64,000 nt of DNA from Malachius bipustulatus (taxonomy: Eukaryota > Arthropoda > Insecta > Coleoptera > Melyridae). The notes under the pieces were generated by a model. The model was not told where the DNA came from, made no database searches, and saw only the letters and a program-made list of their open reading frames with translations. The position numbers and the translations under genes are program-made. This document shows positions 47,415 through 58,800 of this stretch, piece by piece. Location: the NCBI GenBank assembly GCA_910589415.1, contig OU342630.1, positions 89,090,186 to 89,154,185 on the forward strand. Reading direction: 5' to 3'. Position 1 is the first letter of the stretch, and every line of letters starts with the position of its first letter.

Positions 47415-48501
47415 TATTGTCACAGAATAAAGGGGAAAAACTTCTAAGGTAACAGATTTACTTGATTTTAGGACAACGTATCCTTTAAATGAACCTACCC
47501 TCTAAATTAATTAAGTTGATACGAAGTTACAGGGTGTTCAATGTTCCAAAGAAAATACATTTTTTTGTATAGCTCCTGAATTAATACTCCCGTTTTGTAT
47601 AAAACGGTGGAATATTTTTTTTATGAAAGTTTTTGTGTTATTTTTCTATTAACTAGTCTAATTAGTCTAACAGCTATAATTACGTGTGTGTAATTTGAGC
47701 CAGGGACGTACGGTAGATTTTTTTAACCCCTTTTTTACCTAACTTTTTTACCCCCCAAGTTTTACGCCACTGAATTAATGAAGGTTTTGACATATTTGTC
47801 CAAAGTCTAGACATTTCTGGTACAAAAATGTCTATAGGCTTGGTAGGTAAATCCTCAACAGTTTTTGAAATATTTAGTCATTCTAGATGAACAAAAAGCT
47901 ACGGGTTTTTCGACAATGTTTTTCAACTTTTGGAAAAAGTAGCTGATTTGACGTGAGAGTCCTCCGGACAGATCCTCCGACTACGAAAAAAATCCTAAAA
48001 AATCTTAATCACGGTTCCTAGCGCTATGAGCTCAGCTTTTTTTCTTATTTTTTATTCGTAAACATTACTGAGCTTTCACCAATTCTATTGTGCATATTTC
48101 AAAAACTGTTGAGAATTTACCTACCAAGCCTTGTGCTTTTTTTGTACCAGAAATCTCTAGCTTCTGAAAAAATATTCCAAAACCATAATTTATCCAGTGG
48201 CGTAAGAATTGGTGGGTAAAAAAGTTGGACTCCTATATCTACCTCAAATCTCTGGTGCAAGTTAGAAACATGTCATTATTGCTATAATCTAATTAATAGA
48301 AACACAACACAAAAAATTTAATCAAAAAATCTTTTGCCGTGTTGGAGTTACTTATAAAAACAGACAATTTTTTTGAATACTTTTGAACACCATCTAACTT
48401 CGTTAATACTCAATTTAGATGGTATGTTAAGACTTTTTGTCTTAAAATCAAGTAAATATTCTACATTAGAAGTTTGTTCTCTTTATTCTGGAACACCTGT
48501 A
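47415..48501. mobile_element. fold-back element, about 1.1 kb
   Basis: The outer arm (AGAATAAAG.G, AAACTTCTAA, TTTACTTGATTTTA, CGAAGTTA, GGTGTTCAA) is inverted at 48390-48501. The inner arm around 47700-47880 (CAGTTTTTGAAATAT, GGTAGGTAAAT) pairs with about 48090-48250. A related piece sits at 38550-38695. No coding sequence. Confidence 0.6.
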
Positions 48502-48509
48502 TATTCGTA

Positions 48510-50850
48510 TTCTAACCATTCTAACGTCTCAATTTACACTTCTACTTTTTCTGCTCATCGCCAGCACTGACAGTATTGATGACAGTGTGTCTTATCACTC
48601 CTTTGACACTCACTCTCCTCCTGGATTCTAGGCTAACAGTGTTGCAAATCTACAAGCGCTTCCAAACCTACCGGTTTGATGGCTCCAAACGTAGCAGGTT
48701 GCGGTTACAAAATTAATTTTTTAAAATATTAATTTCATGCTTCAAATTTTTAATCTACCCTCAAATTGCTAATAATATAAATATTAGCCAGAAACAGATA
48801 ATATTCCATTGAATGAATATTATAATTATTTGTTAAGTTTATGGAAATCTCATTAGTCTTATACAACGTCGGAGGAATTATGAAATTTTAGTGTCAATAA
48901 TTGATGCATAAGAATTATGCAAAGAATTATTAAATCATAAATTCGTTCCGTGTTTTTGTAAGAATTCGCAAGCTCGCGAAAACATTAATCTTGTAACTCA
49001 ATTTTATTTCTAGGCTGAGATAAGTTAAGCAATAACGGCAGGCATTTTAGTCGGAAGGCTGCGTAGCCGTACGTAGCGTTTCTTGAATTTAAATTAGTCT
49101 TGGACAAGGTGTGGGGATATCGTGCAACTCCGCTTCCGATTTTTGATAAGGCAGTAAAAAGAGCCGTGATCACTTGAACGGCTAATCCGCTTCTCGATAA
49201 AGAATTTTTATAAATTATACCTATAAAAGAGGTCGTAGGGGTACTCGTGAAGGGGATTATCCAATGCGATCATTCATTCCTTTCAAAACCAGAATGTCGA
49301 TTGGAGCCGAACCAGCAGGAATTTTCAATGCAGTAAAAGTAATAAAACAAAAGAATGGAGAATTCTTATTAAAAATTATGTTTTCGATACACTTTTCTGT
49401 TAAGAAGCCTTTTTAAAATTTAGGAAAACCTATTTTGAAATGAAAAAATTTTTGATACGATGACGAGGGATGAAATCTTCATTTTATAAAGTACTTTATC
49501 CAAGTTGCAAAAGAATAGAAAGTATAACTACTATAAACCCCCATCGAGTATAAAGAAAATTGCTCTAGCCCGCTTGTCCGTCGTCCTTCGCAAATATTGG
49601 CAATTTTCAAGAATGTTATTTTAAATTAACTTCGAAATTTTAGATGAAATCGTTTCTACTCTTCTGTATAAGGTTAGATATTTTACTGATGTGGTATTGC
49701 AGTATACACGGTTATAAAAGCTAGAAGCACGATTAAATTGAAAATAGGTATTTACCATACCAAGGTTTTAAAAACAATAAATAAATAAATAAATATCGTA
49801 TGGCTGTGGTAAAGTCCAAGTGTCAGAAGTTTTCAAGTAGCCTCAAGGGCCTCTGACGTAACTTAACGACTTAAAAAAAAACAATAGGTATCTACCACAG
49901 AAATCGTTATAATTTTTAGATATGACATAAGAGAATCCTGCAAAATACAGACAAGATGGCACCATGATTTTTATTAAAGACTTTCCGAGTCCTTATACCT
50001 ATGAAAAATTATAGGCGCTTCATAAAAAAATAAAAATAAAACTGATTCTCTTCAAGTTGAATTTTCAAATGATTTTATTTTTAAAATTGTGACCCCTTCA
50101 TATACGTAAATGAATAACTGAAAAAAAATTAGGGGGTGCTTTCTTATTGAATCTACCGTAGGTATGTACCTAAATCATATGCTATGTAATTAAATTGAAT
50201 TTTTTTTCTCGAAGATTAATAAAATTACTAAAAAATGATAAGTAATCTTTTTAATTAAGAATAAAATACGTAGCTGTCCAAAATGCATTTTAAAATGGCG
50301 TTGCAGTGCTGTAAGAAAAAACTTATATGCGAAATACGTTCTCGAGGTAACCTTTTCGATACCCCTTGAAACAGTAGGCGAAAATTGACTAATTCTCCAC
50401 TGAGTGTATTTTCAAGAGCAGACTAAAGCCTATTTCATATAATTTGTTCTTAATGTGACTCGTTCCATATTTAAGAAAAAAAATCAACACTAGTTTTTTG
50501 ATAGCCCCTTCAAAAGGGTCATGTCTCACAGGGGAGGGGTGAATGATTTGTTTTTCCATGATGTCATTTTCAGATTTTTGAATGGGGCTTCAAAAAATAC
50601 TTTCACACACATGCACCTTTGTATAGGTCTTACATTCCTTGTTTCATGCTTGAAATAGTCATCTTCATGAGGAAACTGACCTGCCTGACTTCGAAGTAGT
50701 GCTGTAAATAGTTTGCAGTTTGCACTTGAAGATTTTCAAATTGGTAACCACAAAGTGCCAAAAACTTTCAACTGGCATCAGAAAATGTTTGATATTGTTC
50801 CCATTTTTTGAAAAACGTAATTACTATTGTTAAATTTTTTCGAACGCAAC
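48510..50850. other. no gene seen
   Basis: Contains an (AAAT)n run near 49780. The somewhat GC-richer piece 49015-49180 has no recognised coding or repeat identity. Confidence 0.4.
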
Positions 50851-50851
50851 G

Positions 50852-51039
50852 ACTTATATTTTCATATTTTTAAAATTGTCTTTGCAAAGAAAATTTCAAC
50901 AGTCTAAACCGTTATAGTTTCCGAGTTGATTATGTGTTTCTACAGACTTATATTTTCATATTTTTAAAATTGTCTTTGCAAAGAAAATTTTAACAGTCTA
51001 AACCGTTATAGTTTCCGAGTTGATTATGTGTTTCTACAG
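50852..51039 (+). repeat. 94-bp tandem duplication
   Basis: Two head-to-tail copies (50852-50945 and 50946-51039) differ at a single base (AATTTCAACAG against AATTTTAACAG). The unit starts ACTTATATTTTCATATTT and ends GTGTTTCTACAG. Confidence 0.85.
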
Positions 51040-52104
51040 AACAAAAACAAAAAGAATTTACTCTATAAAATGGTGCTCATTGACGACTTATTACTCACAT
51101 TAACGATAACACATATTACACAAAATTCGTGGGGTATATGTATTTAGCTTTGAAGAACTTATCTAGAATCTATGGAATTTGGGTTTCAGTATTTAACAGA
51201 ATAATTATTAGCTAAGGTATTTTTAGCACAAAAAATCCTTTCATAAAAGAAAAATAATAAAAAAAAAAAATGCCATCAGAGAAGAGGTTCAACAATAATT
51301 GAATAAAAAAAAAAACAGCTATTAGGAGGAGAGATATCTGATTTCGTAAATATTGAAAGAGATTTTATCCCGTAAATATTGAAAGAAGGAGTATTATATA
51401 CCCTTTGTTGTTCATATATTTTCCAAGTTACATGGCAAGCTTTAAATGTAATTGAGAAGAAGACGGTATTATTTTTGTCAATGGAACTTTATCATACATC
51501 TGACGTCTCGAAAAATTTAATATTTTCTTTTTAATTTTTTAAAGTAAACACTCGGTGCTCGTTTGATTATATTTTTCCATTTTACGGTAGGTATATGCAG
51601 AAAAAATTTCTCTTGAAATAACTTGTGCGCGGCAATTTCTACAATAATTCAAGTTATCCGATCCGATCATTGGAGAGGTCAACATGACACCGTAGCACTA
51701 GCCTGCTCGTTTGCCAGATGTAATTTTCCTCTGGCGTTACTTGAACCATAAATAAGTTTGACGCCTGGTTGCGGCGCGGCTTAAAGTGAATATGGGTAAC
51801 ATTTAAGTGTCGCATCCTGAAGCGTGGTCAATCCCAAGTGAAAAACGGGCTTGAATATTGTACAGCAATGATAATTAAATCGATCAACAGTTCGACAGAT
51901 TTAAAAGAAGCAATAAGTTCAAACGTTCTAGAAGTCTTCTAATATACATGGGGTCATAATTATTATAAGTAAACTATCTATTCTATCTATCTATCAATTC
52001 TATCAATTCTATCACCGCGGATTGGAATTTCTCTACCTTGTAATAAAGATGTATTTGAACATTAAACGAAAGAGAAAACCTTATTAGCTTTTTTCATAAG
52101 TATA

Positions 52105-52640
52105 TTCTTCAACGAGTGGTGAATGATGGGTATTATTCACGAGGACTAAGCTTCCAAGGGTATAATGGCCATTCTCCGCGAGATGAAGACACAATTTTCT
52201 CTACGATTTCATGCCTCATCATTTATCTAAAATTTTTTTTAAGATACTATGTTATTAGGCATATGCAAGCCTGTCTAAAAGCGCTTTGCTCGCTGCTGCC
52301 TGTTGCTCGATTCTGGGGCTCAGAATTGCTACCAGTTCCCGGATATAGTGCCGGCCGTTGACCGGCCGTAGTGCGTTGCAGGATAAGGTTTAAACAAGAC
52401 TGCACTGATTGCGAGTGCCTTTTCCGTTTGCTGTTAGAAGGTTTCCGTGTCATTAACATCTATTATGTGTTTTGCTAGTGTTACGAAGGTGATTTCTTGC
52501 ATCTGTGAAGTTCTGCGAATTGGCTCTAACTGGTGATTTTTCTTTTATTGTGCTACAGGCTGAGCTGTGATTGACTTGACTGCGTGAATATACGTCGCTT
52601 ATCTTACCGCCTGAGGAACGTCATTATTAAAATGATATCA
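52105..52640 (+). repeat. unclassified dispersed repeat, copy 2
   Basis: This is the uninterrupted counterpart of the repeat at 11888-13040, with the same CCATTCTCCGCGAGA, GAGCTGTGATTGACT and CGTCATTATTAAAA blocks in the same order. It is locally GC-richer than its surroundings and includes a GCCGGCCGTTGACCGGCC inverted motif near 52351. No gene is seen in it. Confidence 0.5.
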
Positions 52641-53802
52641 AAAAGATAATGAGACTTGAATGGTTTGATAATTTTTACGTATAGAATATTTCAATTATGG
52701 TGGATATACGAATACAAACTGATATTTCAAAGAAAATTTCTTAAAGTGATGCGCTATTTTTTTATAAACGATACTTTTTCTTCGGGGATAAAGTAGTATA
52801 ATCCATCTATTTATCAAAAGCAAAATGAACTTCTAAAATTACAAAAATACCTAAAGTTTTTCCCATCTCATATTAACATCTCGATTACTGATTGGATGTT
52901 CATGGTAACTAGATATTTTAGCCATTTTGGCATATTTAACACCTTTGGCCAAAAATTCTATGCATTTTCCCATGAGTAATGATCCTGAACTGCCATAAGA
53001 TATACAGGTGTTTCATTTTTTACCAGGGTCATTTTAGGAGACGATGAGTGAATATCAAAATAAGTGGCCTTTTTTCACAAAATGCTTTTCAGAAATGCAT
53101 AATAACGGAGGTAGAAGTCTTCAATTAATTTGTGATTGTTTTCCGCATAATAAAATTTGAACAATAAAAACTATTACAGTTTGCAGACACAAAAAATGTT
53201 TGACCTACAGTAGCTCGGAAACGATAACTAATATCAAAATTTTGCAAGAGTGTTTTTCTTTTCAAATTGAAACGTAATTTGTTTTGTGTTTTGAAAATCG
53301 TACAAGATATTTTGATGTCATTTGGTATAGACACGTGTTATATTGAGATAGAGTATGTGAAAAATTCCGAGAGTGAAATGCCTATACCAGCGGCCAAAGG
53401 GCTGCCCCACTCTACCTCCTCATCTTCTATGCCACTGATTTTTTTTTTTCAATAAAAAATCAATTCTATGGTCAATTTGGGATTTTTTTGTTATTTTAGG
53501 GTTAATGAAGATTAGGATATTTTTCAATTCTTTTGAGTAGATGTAGGCTGCAGAAGTCAAAAATTCAAAATCAACCCGCCTCCCAGTTGTTCGTTCCTGG
53601 TGGACATTTCAGTCTCTGAATTTTTCGCCTAGGTAGATACTGTATTAGGGCCTATATTTTTTTTTTAAGTTTGACGTATCTGGAAAACGATGCGTTGTAT
53701 ACGAGATATACATGGTTTTTAGGAGTTTTTGACTTATTTTAGTCCGGGAAATCCCCTGTCTAAGATATGACACTCATAACTGAGACATGCACCGGGTATA
53801 AT

Positions 53803-54382
53803 GCAGGGTGATCCTGAAACGGCGGATACGGACAGTAAGTACCACGGCATTAATTGTTGATTAAGGATTCTAATATATTTAAGAATATATGATAAATTTT
53901 TTGCACAAAAAAGTCACAACACTGCATTTGATACACTTCTTCAGGCAGAAAAATAGTATATAGGTCTATAATACCCAGTAAGATGCTACCATGGAAACAT
54001 GTGAAATAACAAACTCAACAATGTTTCAAACAATAATTATCGCTGCGATACAGATCAGATAATATTATTCAAAATCTGCTTTAGATTAATAATAATTATT
54101 GTTGTATATCTCCCGATTTGCAGAACGATGCCAAATTGACAAATTTTATTGAACTCAAAGAATAGGTAGACTTTGAATGCCTGTAATTCCGAAACCGATA
54201 ATAAAAAAATACAAAACAAACACTATCGTGATAGTGTTAATTTAAACTGTTGAAAAAGGCAACATTATATCTCAGTAACGAAGCCGAGAGAACAATTTTT
54301 GTTTTTAATTTACAGTCTGTCTGAGCATCCTGTACATACAACACCCTGTTAGCCGCGTCCGCCAGTTCGGGATCATCCAGTT
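53803..54382. mobile_element. MITE-like element with imperfect inverted ends
   Basis: The left end GATCCTGAAACGGCGGATAC and the right end (reverse complement GATCCCGAACTGGCGGACGC) pair with several mismatches. The interior is AT-rich and has no recognisable gene. Support is modest because only the ends match. Confidence 0.4.
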
Positions 54383-54384
54383 AC

Positions 54385-55800
54385 CACTACTTACTGCTTA
54401 AATTACCCTGTGTTATCTTGATACACAATAAGTAATTTATGTATCTATTATACCTATGATAGATTACCTATAGATTAATATGTTACACAAGAATAATTCA
54501 CGTTACGTTTATCGTCGAACCTTCCGTTTGGAAACATGAACCCTAATAATTTTGGTGGGCATGGGCTCCGATACGATATAACAGACTTCAAATTAATCAC
54601 TCAAGTTTTACATACGTTATATAAGTTTTCCAGTTAAGCTTTATTATTGAGCTTTCTGAATATCCCCCTAGTCTCTTAAGTGGAGGATGTGGAATTAAAA
54701 TAACCAACACTGTAATACTGAGCCAGAATTATGCTGTTTTTACTTGGATACGTGCTGTTACTGAAATGAGATCTTTAGATTGAGAAAGAGAGTACTTTTA
54801 ATTAAGACTTTACTAATAATGAATTACACCCTAATTGAAAATAATTCTGAATCAAATTAAAGCGTGACAAAACTCCAACTGCGACCTTCCGTCAAGCCTC
54901 TCTTATCAAACAGCTTTGGAGACGGAAAATACTACCCGCTTGTTGCGATAGAGGGTTTAAAGGGGAGTGCTAATAAATCAGTTTTGGCCGCTTCGCTAAA
55001 TTGAATGGGCTGGCACAACTTTGTTCTTAAAAGGTTAAAAGGTTCTGTTATTTTTTGCTTACGTTGAATGTACGTTGATTTCCGTTTGTTATTTTCTGGT
55101 AAGCACATATTGGTGAAGGAAAGTGAAATATTATGTGATTAACGTTGCCATTGCTTAATTCGAATTCTCTCTGTAAAATTCACAGCAGTCTATGTGAAAT
55201 TGTTTGTACCTTCGCTGAAATATTCTGGGCTTAAAAGTGCTATAAATGAAAAAAATTACTTATCTGAGACGAACCATGATGGTGGTGACAAATAAACGGC
55301 TACCTAACTATAATAATTAAATGAATAAGCCATAAAGTTGTTCAAGAAGCAGCGACTGTGACAATATCATCTAAATGTAAAATAACAGTGATAGAGAGAA
55401 TATTATATTTTAGCCTCATTACTGAGTCGGTCAACAGTCCTGCATTGTCAGGTCACAAAGCCTTTCAAGACAAATTTATTAATCTACCGATGTGGTTAAT
55501 TGTCAGGAAAAATTGTACTACGTTGACCACGAACAGGATTTTACAATACTCGTAGGTATAAAGTTTTATTACAGAACTGCTTATATCTTAGAATTTATTA
55601 ACATCATAGGTACATTCCAAAATGACAGTTCAGTGACGATATTTTATTTGCCTTTACGTTGATACTCTTCTGAATATTAACAATAATATAGTAGTAATAA
55701 TTTTACTCTTCCTATCAATAATTTTTAGTAACAAAATCAACTTTTAACCCCACTTGAGGCAAACTATGATACTAATACAATAATAATGATTTTTCAGCAA
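54385..55800. other. 3' flank of the takeout gene; no gene seen
   Basis: Intergenic DNA downstream of the takeout-like gene (minus strand). No repeats with paired ends or coding motifs were recognised. Confidence 0.4.
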
Positions 55801-55801
55801 A

Positions 55802-55807
55802 TTTAAT
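55802..55807 (-). terminator. possible poly(A) signal ATTAAA of the takeout gene
   Basis: An ATTAAA hexamer on the minus strand lies about 10 bases after the stop codon of the takeout-like gene. ATTAAA is the commonest variant of AATAAA in insects. In DNA this AT-rich such hexamers are frequent by chance, so transcript ends would be needed to confirm it. Confidence 0.3.
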
Positions 55808-55817
55808 ACAAATAATA

Positions 55818-58800
55818 TCATTTTGGATATATCTGGTCATAAGAAAGATCGAACAAGTAATTTTTCAAAATGCTTTCGCAAACTTTTTTTATGGCTTCAG
55901 TGGCTGAGGGTTTCAACTCATCGTGAAGAACATTCCAGTTTTCGTTGAGGACCTTTCCTAGCTGATCATCTAAAAGGAAATAAAATAAATATGTTATACA
56001 GGATTTCCTATTACCATATTCAGACACAAAAATAACTCGACTACTTTACAATTTTTGGCATCTAGTTCACTAGGAAGCATCTAGTTCACTAGCTACAAAA
56101 AAAAAGGGATAAAATTAGAGCGGAAATACGTATTACGAATCTTGTCCTCATTCTACACAGAGTGATTCAATTTTATATCAAGAATAAGCTCAGGATGTGC
56201 CAGAAAAACTGTTTTCTGAGAAAAAAAAATCCTGAAATATGGACTTATTTGAACTCGAAATAAAAAAAGCAACAGGGGTTGTGGTTTCAGTACCTCAAGT
56301 TAATAAAGGTATTTATTGACTTTTAATTGAATTTTATTGAGGTACTTTTAACACTAATATCATAAATATTAATTTCAGAACAGAATTCCGAAAAAAATTG
56401 GCACATGATACGCAAAATTCTTTTATCTTTTATTTGGTCGCATTTTCACCCCTCTAGGACAGAATGGGAAGCAGCAATCTGGAAATTTCTTGTTTCCCAT
56501 GCAATACCGGATTACCTGTCTTGAAACTGGCGACCCTATTATATTATGCACTATAATATACTATACTTACTTATCTCTTTATTTCCTTTTAAAATTTCTC
56601 CAAGATCAAAATTGACTGACTTGACTGTATAATCGACTTTTATATCCTTTGGTTTCATAAATTCGATTCCTTTGGCATCCTTCTGTAAGTCCCAGTATAA
56701 ATCAAGTACATAAGATCCGTCGTCTGGAAATTAAGTTTGAGTAAACATATTACAGATATTATTGTGTCTAATTATGAATAAAAATTCTCATACTTTAATA
56801 CCTACACTATTAGAGAAAAGTATAGTAACACAATTTCAAAAAGTTCTTGAAACCAATTTTAGAAAGGTTTATAAAAGGTTATGGTTTTAAAAATGGTCAG
56901 TAAGCATATTATCATTTCATCGTATGAGCAAATGAAAATGTAAGGTAGTAAGTACGTTGCGAAAAATCAGGGGTGAAAGAATAAATCTCTGAAGCTGAAA
57001 AATTAAAGATTCTGATTGTCGCCGGTTGCTCCTGATTTGGTTTTCTCTTTTGTCACTCTCATGTTTTCGTCTTTTGTTTCAAGGACTAAAACATAGCTTT
57101 TTATCCCTAATAGAGAATAATGAAACATCATAATATTATTTGTAATACTATAACCGATGTTGTAAAAGAATTGTATACACCCCGAAGGTATAAATAAATG
57201 AAGCACTTTATCACTTGGTGTCTTATGATCTAGGTACATATACTAGGTGATATAACATTAGAATTATTATAATTTTATCTTACGGAATTCTATATTTCCA
57301 GTCCCAGCTCCTTCTAATGGGAAAACGAGAAGTTGCCCATGCATCTCGTAATTTGATTCCAATCGTAGATTTGGAACAAATAAAGTAGTGTTGGTGAATC
57401 CTTTTTCTAAATCAACGCTGTAAAATATTCATAAAATTAATTCCTGGGTACCTATACAGGGTGGGCCAATGAAAGCGAAACAGGTCTAATAGCTTGGAAA
57501 CCATGTGAGAAGCTACTTCTTTGCTTATCATCATATAGGAAACAGATATCGAGTGATACATAATTTTTTGAAAGCTATATGAATTCTCTTTACAACGATA
57601 TCTCACCTTTTGGGGTTCGCTTAAAAAAGTACCTCAGGCCGAATCGATAAAAAGTTTTAATTACTTGACAATATTACTTTTCTTGTGAAAATGTACGGAG
57701 AAATAAAACTTTACTACAACTATGCACTTTATGTATTACGGTTACTAATTTGGTGTAGATTCATTTACACATTAATTTGATCATCTACATTGTAATCAAT
57801 TTTCTTCTCTTAGGTATACATAAATATTGGAAGGAAATAGAATAATTGCTGAGAAAACCTGTTTTATCGATTGGCCATGTAATATTTTGTAACACGAAAC
57901 CCAAAAAAATTCAAATAACTTTCAAATGACGTGTCACTCGATATCTGTTCCCTATGATGATATGCAAAGGGAGTAAACTGTAAAAGGAGATGAACTTGAA
58001 TAGCTTAATTTGTTACACACATATATGCCCCTTGATAACAAAATTGACCTGTTTCGGATTTTTTCGCGTACATCTTCAGTTTCCAAATTATTAGACCTGT
58101 TTCGTTGGTCCACCCTGTATTATTGACGCTGTTATTCAGTAATTCAATAGGATGTGATAAATAAATGTAGGTAGCGTAGCTAAAACTAAAATATCTTACA
58201 TGTGGTAGCATTACCTTTCGAAAGTGTATTGACTTAGCTACCGAAACCAGCGAACACTGTCCACGAGGAAACTAATTTCAGAAATAATAGATGTAGGTAC
58301 CGCGTAGGTAAGCAGACCTTTGAGGTAAAATGAGTATATGGGAGTTGACAAGGACACATCTGCTGATGATTTGTAATTAAAACTTCAAGACATGTTACGT
58401 TTATTCAGATAATTATGGTTGTTTGATAGTTTCGATAATTAAAGCAATGTTTAAAGGCTCATCCATTGACAAAATATATATGTTAGTCGATACTAGAGGA
58501 TAATGGATAACAGCTGGGTATTTTAATTACAAATATGAAATCTTTGATAAACGAAATTCCGGATCTAAAGCATTTTATACACAGTAGGCTAAACGGTGGG
58601 AAGTATTGATTGGATTTTTGAGGTATAGGCGAGATTATTGTTGGAATCGCTTCGTTTTTGCGCCAAGCAATAGAGCTCTAAAATCACCGGATTCTGACAA
58701 AAATAGTAAGTATAACGGAATACTGGCGCTGCCATCACACTTGGAATAGCCCCCAGATCCTAACTGCACAGTTTTCTATTCGAGTGTACCATTTTCTTTT

